A DNA stretch of 64,000 nucleotides, from NCBI GenBank assembly GCA_036365515.1, contig CM070876.1:129207894-129271893 (forward strand), given 5' to 3'. Position numbers and translations under genes: made by a program. How positions within the stretch are numbered: position 1 is the stretch's first letter; each line of letters begins with the position of its first letter. The stretch comes from Torymus aiolomorphi. Lineage: Eukaryota > Arthropoda > Insecta > Hymenoptera > Torymidae. This document shows, in pieces, positions 11,286 to 21,446 of this stretch. Under the pieces are notes generated by a model, which saw only the letters and a list, made by a program, of their open reading frames with translations, was not told the DNA's origin and ran no database searches.

Positions 11286-11464
11286 AATATTTTTTAGATA
11301 AAGACTTATGATACTTACTTTTTTTTAATAATATCTATATAATAATCTGTACTATTTTTTTTTAATTTTAGAAAAAAACCTGATAAATAAAATGCACTTA
11401 CTAATGGGGGTTGGCGAGCGGAGCGAGCAGGGGGGTACCCCCTATATATATATATAGTAAATAC

Positions 11465-12693
11465 AAATAAGTTTCCGCCGTTATTTTATAAAAATTATCA
11501 ATTTATTGTAAAAAAAATATACGTTACATTTTATTCAAAATATTGTCCGTCATTGGCTACTACTTTTGGCCATCTTTCTGGCAGCATTCGGATGCCACGT
11601 CGAAAAAACTCATCTTTTGAGGCTACCCATGAATCGACACAATTTTTGGCTTCTTCGTAAGAAGTGAAGTGCTGCTTCACCAGGGCGTGAGCCATCGACC
11701 GGAACAAGTGGTAGTCCGAAGGAGCAATGTCTGGTGAATACGGCGGGTGGGGTAAGACATCCCATTGTAAAGCTTCCAAAGTATCCTTGACGACTTTTGC
11801 AACATGTGGCCGAGCGTTGTCGTGCTGAAAAATCACTTTGTCATGTCTTTTGGCATATTGGGGGCGTTTAAGCTTCAATTCTCTGCTCAATTGCAACAGT
11901 TGCTGTTCATAACGTTCTCCAGTGATAGTTTCGTTAGGCTGGAGTAGCTCGTAATAGATTACTCCGAGCTGATCCCACCAAATGCACAACATTAACTTTT
12001 TGCCATAAATATTCGGTTTGGCCGTTGAAGTTGGTACATGGCCGGGCTTACCCCATGATTTCCTACACTTTGGGTTGTCGTAGTAGATCCACTTTTCATC
12101 CCCCGTCACTATTCGATGCAAAAAACCCTTTCGACTTTGTCTTTGGAGAAGTTGTTCGCACGTGAAAAGACGGCGCTCGACGTCTCTGGGTTTCAGTTCA
12201 TGCGGAACCCGATTTCGTTACTTTTGTACCATACCAATGGTTTTGAGACGGTGTGAAATCGCTTGTTGAGTCACTCCCAAGCTTTCTGCGAGCTTCTCTT
12301 CAGTTTGGCATGAGTCTTGGTCCAATAATGCCTCTAACTCAGCGTCTTCAAACTTGACTGGCCTTCCTCCGCGTTCTTTATCTTCCACGTCAAACTCGCC
12401 GTTTTTAAACTTTTGAAACCACTCACGACATCTTTTCTGACTTAAAGCAGCATCACCGTAAACTTCTACAAGCGACCGATGCACCTCAGCAGCAGATTTC
12501 TTTAAATGAAACAAATAAATCAAAACTTCCCGCAAATGACGCTTATTCGGTACAAAACTCGACATTTTCGAACAAAAAAAAAATGTATACTGCCAATAGA
12601 AAGTCAACAGAATTTTAAGGTTATGTTGTTGCCAGGTGTCCAAACTTTCTATGTGACATTTTACATCTGACGATTTTAAAGTAATCTTGTCTA
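11465..12693 (-). mobile_element. mariner element, nearly complete
   Basis: Transposase on the minus strand. The 3' terminal repeat on the left is tacaaataagtttccgccgtt (near 11467-11488). The right (5') end stops at gacaagatta next to a (TA)n tract and lacks the ~60 bp that carry the 5' terminal repeat; that repeat is seen instead in the neighbouring fragment at 12711. Confidence 0.9.
11531..12565 (-). pseudogene. mariner transposase (D34D) with one nonsense codon
   Basis: Cut-and-paste transposase of the Tc1/mariner superfamily. The start is placed at 12563-12565 (MSSFVPNKRHLREVL); the longer in-frame extension has no family support. The N-terminal half holds the paired helix-turn-helix DNA-binding region (AAEVHRSLVEVYGD..., LAESLGVTQQAISHRL). 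Catalytic triad: VTGDEKWIYYD, FQHDNARPH, and PYSPDIAPSDYHLF, with exactly 34 residues between the second and third Asp. The frame is continuous except for one TAA at 12218-12220 after KTIGMVQK, followed by RNRVPHELKPRDVERR in the same frame. The normal length of ~345 residues is otherwise kept. This is a recent inactivation by a single codon. Confidence 0.95.
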
Positions 12694-12710
12694 TATATAT
12701 ATATATATAT

Positions 12711-12872
12711 GGTATACAAATAATTTTCAGCCGTTTTCAAGAGATGGCTCCATGGCTGCGCCGACAAGATTACTTTAAAATCGTCAGATGTAAAATGTCA
12801 CATAGAAAGTTTGGACACCTGGCAACAACATAACCTTAAAATTCTGTTGACTTTGTATTGGCAGTATACATT
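12711..12872 (+). mobile_element. mariner 5'-end fragment, head-to-head
   Basis: Carries the 5' terminal repeat (tacaaataattttcagccgtt) and 5' leader, and then repeats 12590-12690 in inverted orientation (gacaagattactttaaaatc, tttggacacctggcaacaac). It stops before the transposase ATG, at a TA tract. With the preceding mariner it forms a ~100-bp inverted repeat. Confidence 0.85.
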
Positions 12873-12884
12873 TTTTTATATATA

Positions 12885-13135
12885 TATATATAATATGTTT
12901 GTAAATTGGTACTTTTGAGGAGATGTGAACCTTTCGCTCAGAGTTCGGACAATGTGACTAAAGAAATAATGACCCTCAGGTTACCGACTCTTGGAAAAGG
13001 GGGTATAGATTTCTCCTCATAAGTCGCGATTCTTGCGTTGAGAAATTTGAGGAGTCACTTCAAAATGCCGACATCTCTTCAAAAGTACCGATCTATACAT
13101 TGATATCTCTTCAAATATACATACCAATTCCCATA
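12885..13135. repeat. Interspersed repeat Y, copy 1
   Basis: Nearly identical to 26868-27112 (gtaaattggtacttttgagg, cctttcgctcagagttcgga, gaaaagggggtatagatttc, cttcaaaagtaccgatctat). Both copies have TA microsatellites on both sides. It shares the gtgactaaagaaataatg core with repeat X. No coding potential. Confidence 0.85.
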
Positions 13136-13137
13136 GT

Positions 13138-13138
<1 letters not shown>

Positions 13139-13176
<38 letters not shown>
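13139..13176. repeat. (TA)n tract abutting Helitron copy 2
   Basis: TA repeats ending exactly at the TC start of Helitron copy 2. Confidence 0.9.
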
Positions 13177-13179
<3 letters not shown>

Positions 13180-13902
13180 TCCTATATTATATAGTTGTAA
13201 GAAAATGTTTACGACTCAGCGCCCCCTCACCCTCCCTTGCGTCTCCTCGCCCCCTCAGCCCTCCCCTCAAAATAACGTAAAAACGTGACTGGTCCGACGT
13301 TTTTTTGAAAGAAATTGATAGAAGCTCGCCCCCACCCCCTCGCCACCCCTCCTCACCCCCCTCAATTGTTTAAGTTATAAATCATGATATAATTAATTAG
13401 AAGTGGTATCCTTCGCCAATAGCCATATATAACCACCCTTATAATAGTATCTCATTGTTCTGAAGAAATGGACATTATCAAAGGACAAAAAGTTTTTGTT
13501 ATCGGGGACATTTTTTGTTGAGTATAAATAATTTCAATAATAAAAGATTTTTAAAAACTTTACATTCGGAGTGTGTCCACACTCTTAATCTTTTTGTGAT
13601 AAATTTTTATTAAGATTTAAAATAATTCACTTATTTAAACTTTTCATTAATGTAAAAATTTTATTCAGAAATTTAAAACTATAGATTAAAATTTTAAATA
13701 TAGGGGAATAATTTTTGTTTTGTTTAGTCTGTATTGTGTTTTTTGTAGTATATTTTGAAAGTAAATAGAGGATTTTTCTTTTTATAAGGTGACGAGTTTA
13801 AGTATATAGTTTATTAAATTTATAAATATTTCGATAGTATTAGATTTCAAAAATTTTAATTTTTAAAAGTATTAAACATATAATACATATACATATATAC
13901 CA

Positions 13903-14385
13903 ATGGAAAATTTAGTTAAAATTATTGGAGATGGAAACTGTTTATTCCGATGTTTTTCCTATTTTCTATATAATGATCAAAGATATCATATGAAAGTTAG
14001 ACATGCTATAGTACAAAATGTTGTTACTAATTGGGAAGAGTATAAATTCTTTATACTCGGAAATGATAATTATGAAAATATATTTAATAGTTTTGATTAT
14101 TGTAAATTTATGTCAAAAACTACAATATATGGAACACATATAGAAATCAAAAGTTTCGTTGAAATTTATAATGTATTTGTTAAAATAAGTTTTAATAACA
14201 CAGAAGTTGTCCATTTGTTTGGAAATGATTCTAATGATTTGAAATTATTTTTATTATATAGTGGAAGACATGATTCTGGACATTATGATATTATAGGTTA
14301 TGATAACAATAATATTACCAAAAAAAATAATAAAAATAAAAATCATAAATACAATCAAAAAAGAAAATTAATTAATGATATATAA
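13903..14385 (+). CDS. OTU-type cysteine protease carried by Helitron copy 2
   Basis: 160-residue open frame, first gene of the element, with ATG at 13903. It has the OTU deubiquitinase signature: catalytic Asp/Cys in IIGDGNCLFRCFS (D10, C13) and the C-terminal His in SGHYDIIG (about H127). The core between them is short but ordered as in the family (VRHAIVQNVV, WGTHIEIKSF-like segment YGTHIEIKSFVEIYNV). The tail after residue 135 is Lys/Asn-rich. OTU domains are known in some animal Helitrons, often as part of the large protein; here it is a separate frame ending ~100 bp before the Rep frame. It is intact, so it could be expressed, but promoter and transcript are unknown. Confidence 0.85.
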   Translation: MENLVKIIGDGNCLFRCFSYFLYNDQRYHMKVRHAIVQNVVTNWEEYKFFILGNDNYENIFNSFDYCKFMSKTTIYGTHIEIKSFVEIYNVFVKISFNNTEVVHLFGNDSNDLKLFLLYSGRHDSGHYDIIGYDNNNITKKNNKNKNHKYNQKRKLINDI

Positions 14386-14481
14386 AAAAAAATATTTGTA
14401 TAAAAAAAAAGAAAAATAACAAAAGTAATTAATCATACAAAAAAAGATAAAAAGTTAATACTTACATCAACATTTGAAGAA

Positions 14482-16850
14482 ATGAATTTAAAATGTCAAT
14501 ATTGCGGTGCTATGTTATGGAAAGACGAAGTGAAAAAATTTAACTGTTGTTCAAAAGGAACTATTAGTTTACCACCATTAAGTAAATATGACGAAAAATT
14601 AAAATTTTTATTGTTAAATGATAAAATATTTAGGCATTTAATCCGATATTATAACAATTTATTTTGTTTCGCAACATTCAATGCGAATGTTGTTCATAAC
14701 AAAGAAAAAGCAATATACAATTTGAAAATTCAAGGACAAATATGTCATACAACTAATGGTTTATTACCGTCTAATAATGAAGAAGCCTCATGTGGTCAAT
14801 TATATATATACGATAATGAAGCTGCTACTAAAAAAAGATTAAAAAATAACGATAAATTAAGTAATGAACATATAATTATCTTAACTAAAATAATGAATAA
14901 TAATCCATATAGTAAAAATTATAAACATTTAATTATATATCCAATATAAAAAATCTTCCAAATTATAAATTATATTTCATTCGAAAAAATAATAAACTTA
15001 AACATCTCTATAATAAACCGTTAACATCAGAATGCGGCGCTATTATAGTATCAAACTCAGGCATCCCAGACAATTATGACATTTGTATATATCCAAAAAA
15101 AAGTACCAGAAAATGAAGTTACTCATACTTATATAAACAAATTATCACATCACGTGGATCCGATGGTTTTTCCAATAATGTTTCCGTTAGGAGATTTAGG
15201 TTGGAGTATTGGGTTTAAAAAAAAAAAAACAAAAGGTTAATGTGGAAAAAATTTATAATAATAAGAATGCTATTGATACTAGCAAACAAAAATCTAGTAA
15301 AGAAGATCTTACTGCACTTCAATACTATTTATATAGATTATCGTATAGACTAGGTGCTAATAATTTTAGCATTCTATTATATAGTGGAAGGTTAACACAA
15401 CAATTTTTTATACATGCTTACATAATGATTGAAAGTAATAGAATGAATTATTTTAGAAATCATCAAAAAGAGTTAAGAATTGAATGTTATCAAGGTTTAT
15501 TGAATCATGTAAAATATAGTGCATCAAACATTTCCAAAAATTTTGAGAAAGAAAGAATTGGAAACTTATTTATATTACCATCATCAAATATCGGAAGTCC
15601 AAGATATATGCAACAATATTATCAAAATGCAATGGCAATAATGAGAAATACAGGAAAACCAGATTTATTTATAACGATGACATGTAATCCCAAATGGAAA
15701 GAACTTAAAATAATTTTAAAAAACTTTCCAGATGGAACAACTGTAAATGATATTCCAAATATTACAGTACGTTTATTTTATGCGAAATTTAAAATGTTAC
15801 TTAATGATATTGAAAAAAATAATATTTTTGGTAATGTTATATCTTATATATATTCAATTGAATTTCAAAAAAGAGGTTTACCACATGCTCATATAATAGT
15901 AACGTTACATCCAGACTATAAATTGTTTAGCCCAGAAGATACTAATAAATATATTTCAGCCGAAATACCATCTTCAGAAGATTTAGAATTGCAAAAATTA
16001 GTAATCAAACATATGTTACATGAACCGCATGGAGAAAAATCTCTTTGTTTACAAAAAAATATAAATATTTGCAAAAAAAAATTTTCCAAAATTGTTCAGA
16101 GATAATACAGTACTCAAACCAGATAAGTATCCTGAATATAAACGAAGAAATAATTCTTCAGCTAATCATATATATCATTTAAAAAAAACAAATAAGGCTA
16201 TTCCAGTAGATAACTCTATGGTGGTCCCTTATAATAGCTTTCTTTTATTAAAATATAGGTGTCATATAAATATCGAATACTGTGCTACTGTACAAAGTAT
16301 TAAGTATATATTCAATTATATTCATAAAGGTGGAGAGAGAGCTTGTTGTAAAATACAAACGAATAATGAAGGAAATGAAGAAGTTTATGATGAAATAACT
16401 AAATATATAGATGGAAGATATATAAGTCCAATGGAGGCAGCATGGCGATTACAAAAATTTCCATTATGTGGTAGAAATCACTCTGTAGAAAGACTATCTG
16501 TTCATACAGAAAATCAACAGAAAATAATTTTTGATGAAAATAATATTGAAGAATCATTAAATAATTTAGAAACAACGTTAACAGCATGGTTTAAATTAAA
16601 TAAAATAGATGATTTTGCCAAAAAAATTAAATATGCAAACATACCGAATTACTATAAATTTAAAAATAAAAAATGGATAAAAAGATCAAGAAATAAAAAA
16701 CATGTAACAATCGGACGATAAAATGTTGTATCACCAAAAGATAATGAACGTTTTTTCTTAAAATTGATACTAAATAGAGTAAAAGGTGCAACATCATTCC
16801 AAGATTTACATACATATGAAAAAATTGTTTAAGACACATATAGAGAATCC
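14482..16850 (+). pseudogene. Helitron Rep (HUH endonuclease) of copy 2, frameshifted
   Basis: Rep part of the Rep/helicase protein. N-terminal Cys region CQYCGAMLW and FNCCSKGTISLPPL, then RYYNNLFCFATFNANV and GQICHTT; Rep core SPRYMQQYYQNAMAIMRNTG and DLFITMTCNPKW; HUH site in FQKRGLPHAHII (cca cat gct cat at 15891-15902); Tyr-bearing segment IKYIFNYIHKGGERA; then MEAAWRLQKFPLCGRNHSV. Frames 14482-14949, 15209-16105 and 16092-16721 are linked by frameshifts near 14940, 15095, 15215 and 16090, mostly in A-runs; in-frame stops follow near 16719 and 16830. The catalytic motifs are all readable, so this is the reference copy for the family here, but it cannot make a full protein. Confidence 0.93.
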
Positions 16851-18522
16851 ATGGGTTTAATAGAACACGAAACACAAATTTTTAACATATTTGAAGAAGC
16901 CTGTCAAATAATGCTCCCAGTACAATTACGAAAATTTTTTGCAAATTTTCTTATATGTGAAAATATTCAAGGAAATATTATTTGGGAAAAATACAAAAAA
17001 TATTTCACAGAAGATTTTATTGAACAAAAAGAAGATAAAGCACTTGCACACATAAATCAAATTTTAAGTATTGAAGATATATCATGTAAAGATGTTGGTT
17101 TACCTGAACCAAACAAGATTGATATAAAAGAAACAGATAAAAATGACATAGAAATGATTAACTATTGTAAACAAAAATTTAGCAGCTCATATGCTCAGTT
17201 GAATGATGACCAAAAATTTATTTTTGAGCAAATAAAAAATAGTGAACATAAAATTTATTTCATAGATGGTCCAGGTGGATCTGGGAAAACATTATATAAA
17301 ACATTAATTTACTATTTTACTATTATAAAAAAAAAAAAATTTTATCAATGGCATGGACAGGAATAGCTTCTATTTTATTACCTAAAGAAATGACAAGTCA
17401 TCGTACATTTAGATTACCATTAGATTTAAACAATATTGAAAATGCATTTCTAAAACATGATTCTGATAAAAAAAGATTAAGAGAAGCAGATATCATTATT
17501 TGGGACGAAGCCTCAATGATACCTAAAAAAGCATTAGAAATAGTCGACAATACTTTAAAAGATGTATGTTCTACGGATTGTAACTTTGGAGGAAAATTGA
17601 TTATACTAGGTGGAGATTTCAGACAAATTTTACCAGTAGTGAAACATGGATTTAGAAATACAATCGTAGAAGAGTGTATAAAAAATTCTTATCTTTCGCC
17701 TTTGTTTAAAATTTTCCATTTAAAAATCAATATCCGTACGCAAGATAATGATTTTGCATCATTTCTATTAGATATCGGAGAAGGAAAAATTGATGAATTT
17801 AAAATTCCAGACAAATGGAAAACAAACGATGTTTGTCATGAAATATATAAACATATTAATAACAATTATCATTTTTCAAAAAACGTAATATTAAGTTCAC
17901 ATAATGAAGAAGTAAATATATTAAATAATAAAATATTAAATTTAATTGAACATAAAACAATAACTTATTATAGTCTAGATTACGCAACACATAAAGGAGT
18001 AGATCAAACGGATGAAAATATACATTTAAATTTTCCGATAGAAATGTTAAATAATATACGAGAAGGTTTACCTCCAAATGAAATTAAATTGAAAAAAAAT
18101 GCAATTGTTATGTTAATTCGTAATCTTAGTATAGTTGATGGACTATGTAACGGAACACGGTTAAAAATAACAAATTTATATAAATATAACATTGAAGCTG
18201 AAATTATTACTGGAGAAAATAAAGGAAATAGAGTATTTATACCACGCATTACATTAAGTACTTGTGAGTCATCATCGTTACCATTCATTTTATATAGAAA
18301 ACAATTTCCAATTGTATTAGCATTTGCTATAACTATTAATAAATCAGAAGGATAAAGTTTTAACAGTGTAGGAATATTTAAAAAAAAAAATTATTTTCTC
18401 ATGGACAATTGTATGTAGCACTTTCACGATGTAAAAATCCAAACAATATATATATACAAAATGAATCTGAAAATAAAACAGAAGTAACAAATATTGTTTG
18501 GAAAGAAATATTAGATAACTAA
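16851..18522 (+). pseudogene. Helitron PIF1-like helicase of copy 2, frameshifted
   Basis: Helicase part of the Rep/helicase protein. Walker A is intact (FIDGPGGSGKT, near 17260-17295), motif Ia MAWTGIASILLPKEM, Walker B DIIIWDEASMIPKKAL, motif III LGGDFRQILPVV, then the C-terminal RecA-like half (LIRNLSIVDGLCNGTRL) and TINKSEG where the family has KSQG. Frames 16851-17366 and 17348-18355 are joined by a frameshift in an A-run near 17335. After a second frameshift near 18355-18395 the tail FSHGQLYVALSRCKNPNNI ends at a stop at 18520-18522. The ATPase motifs are readable, but the gene is broken. Confidence 0.93.
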
Positions 18523-18928
18523 TTTTCTCTATAAGATAACGATATTGTGATATAATATAAATAAAATAATAACATAAAGAAACAATGTTAAAATAATAAC
18601 ACAATATAATTGATCAAAGGAATTTATGAAAAAAATATCAGAAAATAATTAATCAAATTTAATTCAATTTTAAATTTAATATAAAATAATTTACTTAATC
18701 TAATTAACTATTATTTAGTAAAATACAAGATGGCTGAACAAGGTGATTCAAGACCCAGTCCATTAAGATGGGATCCTGTACAAAATATATATATTGAAGT
18801 GAGTAGTATACAACACGCAAGAGAATTAGATAAATTAAATGAACAGTTACAGAATCACATAAATGAACAAGACGAATATGAAAGATATTTAAATAATCAA
18901 GTCAACGAATACAATAATAATGTTATGA

Positions 18929-21255
18929 AAAAATTGTTGTTTTGGTCAATTCTGACCAGATCCGTTGGGAGCAGGAAAGAAAATAGACTACGATGTTAAG
19001 TAGTTGCAACGTTTCGTCGACGGGTTTGTCGACCTCTTCAGGCTTTATTAAAAAAAATATATAATAATATAATTAACAGAATGAGCTCACGCTAGTCTTA
19101 ACTTACAATGGTTGAAAAAATTTAAAAAAAATGCGAAACGAATTACCTAAGTTATCGCACAGCGATCCGTCGAGTAATGTGAAAGTACATAGCAACATGA
19201 CTTATATATATATATTGGCTTCCTACCAAAACGTAAACAATAACAAATTTTGAATTAGATCGAGAATATACTTTACTTTTTATGTAACAGCTTAAAGATA
19301 GATTTGTATTCTCTACTGAGATTCTGTGTATCTTCTTTTTTGTTTATTGTATTTGGTGTACTGTTAATAAATAACATTTCAGAAATAAGTCTTTTATTAT
19401 AGTTATTTTCAATATCTCTAATTGTTACTGCTTCAAAATCAAATTCATGATTATATTCATTTTTATGTATATTGACAACCAACTCATCATTATTATTCTT
19501 GCGATGTTCGGCAATTCGTTTATTTAGGGCACGTTTTGTCTCGCCTATGTACCGTGCATTGCAATCTTTACAAGGGAACTCATAAACCACATTCGTTTGC
19601 TCGAGTTTGTTGGTTTTATCTTTGCCAAGAACAACTAGTTTTGAGAATTTATTAACTATATTTGGGATCGTTACAATATTGTATTTCCGTAAAAATTTTG
19701 AACAATTGTTGTAAAATTTTGAATAAAATGGAAGTGATAATTTAATGTTGTGTCGGTTAGTATTTACAGGACTGTTTCTTTTATTTTGAAAACGAATTTT
19801 AAATAGTCTAGATCTTATATGTTTGTCAATAAACTCTGGTGGATATGAGTTCTCTTTAAGTATATTTTTAACCCGCAATATATTTCTATTATGAAAACGT
19901 TTATCTGATAAAAGTATAGCTCTATCAATCAAGTTAAAAACTATATTCTTTTTTAATGATATCGGGTGGTTGCTGTAGTAGTTTAAAGTTCTATTAGATG
20001 ACATCGATTTTGAATACCAGTCAGTGATAATATTACCATCCTGTTTAATGAGAGACACGTCCAAAAAGTTAATATTGTTATTAATTTCAATTTCATAAGT
20101 AAACTTAAGGTTGGGATCAAAATTGTTAAAACATTGATTCAATACATGAATATCGTCTTTTTTGATACAACAAATCGAATCATCAACATATCGAAAATAG
20201 AACATAGGTATTATGTTGAATTCTGTTTTTAGTTTCTTCCAACAAGCAATTTCTAAATCTTCCATGACTAGATCAGCAAAAAACGGAGAGATTGGAGAAC
20301 CCATAGGTGTCCCAAAAATTTGTTGGTAATATTTGTTATTAAAAGTAAAAAATACATTTTCAAATAAAAATTTGGTACAGGAAATAATATCACCGAACGG
20401 TATTTTACAATTGTTGAGAATATACTGCGCTCGTTTTTCCAAACTCTGGATAACAAGGTCTACAGAGATATTTGTAAAAAGTGAAACCACATCTAAAGAT
20501 ATCAGTATGTAGTTATCTGGAATTTTTATATTCGTAATTTTATTAATTAGATCAAAACTGTTATCTATGTGTGATTTAGGAAGAGGGAAACATGTTTTGA
20601 GGTTTTCATAAATTATTTTTGCTAAGAAATGTGTAGGGCTGTTCACAGTTGAAATTATCGGTCTAAAGGATAGTTTTGGTTTATGGATTTTTGGTAATCC
20701 ATAACATTTAGCAAGAGATGTGTTTGTCTGCGTAAGTTGTATATTATGATATTTTTGTTTTAGAAAGTTGTTATCATTCAGATTTTTCAGAATCCTATAG
20801 ACATTATTTTGTAATGTATTTAACGGTTTTCTTTTTATTTCTCTGTACACCTTATTATCATTCAATAAACTATTCATTTTTTTCATATAGTCAGATTTCT
20901 CTAAGCACACGGTAACATTGCCTTTATCAGATTGTGTAAAGAATATATTTTTGTTATCGTTAATAAATTTTTGAGCGGTTTTGATTTTCTTAAGTAAAGA
21001 TAAGTCACTATTTTTCGTTGGTTGTTTACAATTATTTTGAAACTTTATAGCTTTCACTATATCTTGTCTAATTTTATTTTTGTCATCGGTATTGAGTTGT
21101 GAAGAAATAAACATTGATTCTACGTTTTTTATGGTGTTAAAAACAATCGATTTCTGCATGTTGTGTTGTGTAAATGCGAAATTGCGACCCAGAGAAACGA
21201 TTTCAGCGACATCGGTCGGAATATGTGTATTAGAAACATTTTTGAAACATTTTTG
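18929..21255 (-). mobile_element. Penelope-like element, left copy (5'-truncated)
   Basis: Minus-strand PLE. Its 3' terminal repeat lies at 18931-19060, including the hammerhead-like core, and its 5' end is cut at ~21255, directly against the terminal repeat of the right copy. Left and right copies are thus head-to-head. The whole pair is bordered by the 14-bp duplication TAATAATGTTATGA at 18915-18928 and 24344-24357, so it behaves as one insertion. Sequence identity with the right copy is very high. Confidence 0.9.
19011..19041 (-). ncRNA. Hammerhead-ribozyme-like core in PLE terminal repeat
   Basis: On the minus strand: CTGAAGA, then G, the 6-bp stem GTCGAC/GTCGAC closed by AAACCC, then GAAAC. 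This fits the hammerhead core CUGANGA, stem II, GAAA. Stems I and III and the cleavage site were not resolved by eye. Hammerhead motifs in PLE terminal repeats are established in the literature. Confidence 0.7.
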
Positions 21256-21261
21256 AAACAT
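19273..21261 (-). CDS. PLE reverse transcriptase with GIY-YIG endonuclease (N-terminally truncated, open)
   Basis: 662 residues without a stop; the first ~190 residues seen in the right copy are missing. Reverse transcriptase motifs in order: CYGLPKIHKPKLSFRPIIS, LISLDVVSLFTNIS, GTPMGSPISPFFADLVMEDL, and the catalytic box FRYVDDSICC with both Asp. A C-terminal GIY-YIG-type endonuclease follows (VVYEFPCKDCNARYIGETKRA, KRIAEHRKN), with the Cys pair CKDC typical of Penelope-type enzymes. These enzymes nick a target and prime reverse transcription there. All catalytic residues I can check are present. Without its N-terminus and 5' end it is probably not autonomous, but it is the least damaged enzyme gene in the window. 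Confidence 0.93.
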   Translation of the reverse strand: MFQKCFKNVSNTHIPTDVAEIVSLGRNFAFTQHNMQKSIVFNTIKNVESMFISSQLNTDDKNKIRQDIVKAIKFQNNCKQPTKNSDLSLLKKIKTAQKFINDNKNIFFTQSDKGNVTVCLEKSDYMKKMNSLLNDNKVYREIKRKPLNTLQNNVYRILKNLNDNNFLKQKYHNIQLTQTNTSLAKCYGLPKIHKPKLSFRPIISTVNSPTHFLAKIIYENLKTCFPLPKSHIDNSFDLINKITNIKIPDNYILISLDVVSLFTNISVDLVIQSLEKRAQYILNNCKIPFGDIISCTKFLFENVFFTFNNKYYQQIFGTPMGSPISPFFADLVMEDLEIACWKKLKTEFNIIPMFYFRYVDDSICCIKKDDIHVLNQCFNNFDPNLKFTYEIEINNNINFLDVSLIKQDGNIITDWYSKSMSSNRTLNYYSNHPISLKKNIVFNLIDRAILLSDKRFHNRNILRVKNILKENSYPPEFIDKHIRSRLFKIRFQNKRNSPVNTNRHNIKLSLPFYSKFYNNCSKFLRKYNIVTIPNIVNKFSKLVVLGKDKTNKLEQTNVVYEFPCKDCNARYIGETKRALNKRIAEHRKNNNDELVVNIHKNEYNHEFDFEAVTIRDIENNYNKRLISEMLFINSTPNTINKKEDTQNLSREYKSIFKLLHKK

Positions 21262-21446
21262 TATATATTTTTTTTAATAAAGCCTGAAGAGGTCGACAAA
21301 CCCGTCGACGAAACGTTGCAACTACTTAACATCGTAGTCTATTTTCTTTCCTGCTCCCAACGGATCTGGTCAGAATTGACCAAAACAACAATTTTTACAT
21401 TTGACAATGGGGAGTAAAATTGTGAATACAATTACAAACTCAAGTT
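21262..21446 (+). repeat. PLE terminal direct repeat (pLTR), upstream copy
   Basis: Repeated almost exactly at ~24160-24343. It runs from the aataaagcctgaagagg segment through gctcccaacggatctggtca to cacaattacaaactcaag-like sequence ending at caagtta. The ATG of the PLE frame (21407) lies inside it. Confidence 0.9.
21284..21314 (+). ncRNA. Hammerhead-ribozyme-like core, right PLE upstream repeat
   Basis: Same core as at 19011: CTGAAGA 21284-21290, stem II GTCGAC/GTCGAC, GAAAC 21310-21314. It is followed by ttgcaac and an actac/gtagt pair that may contribute to stem III or I. Confidence 0.7.

Larger units (their letters stand above)
2676..11444 (+). mobile_element. Helitron copy 1 (8.8 kb, decayed)
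   Basis: The 5' end TCTACCTATATTATATAG at 2676 matches the TCTTCCTATATTATATAG start of copy 2 and is followed by the same C-rich tract. The 3' end at 11400-11444 has ggcgagcggagcgagcag and a GGGGGTACCCCC palindrome, equivalent to the copy 2 terminus. Inside are Rep, helicase and WDP pseudogenes on the plus strand. The OTU gene is missing; its place is taken by an inverted arm with minisatellite. A 1.8-kb repeat interrupts the coding block. The exact ends are inferred by comparison with copy 2. Confidence 0.75.
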
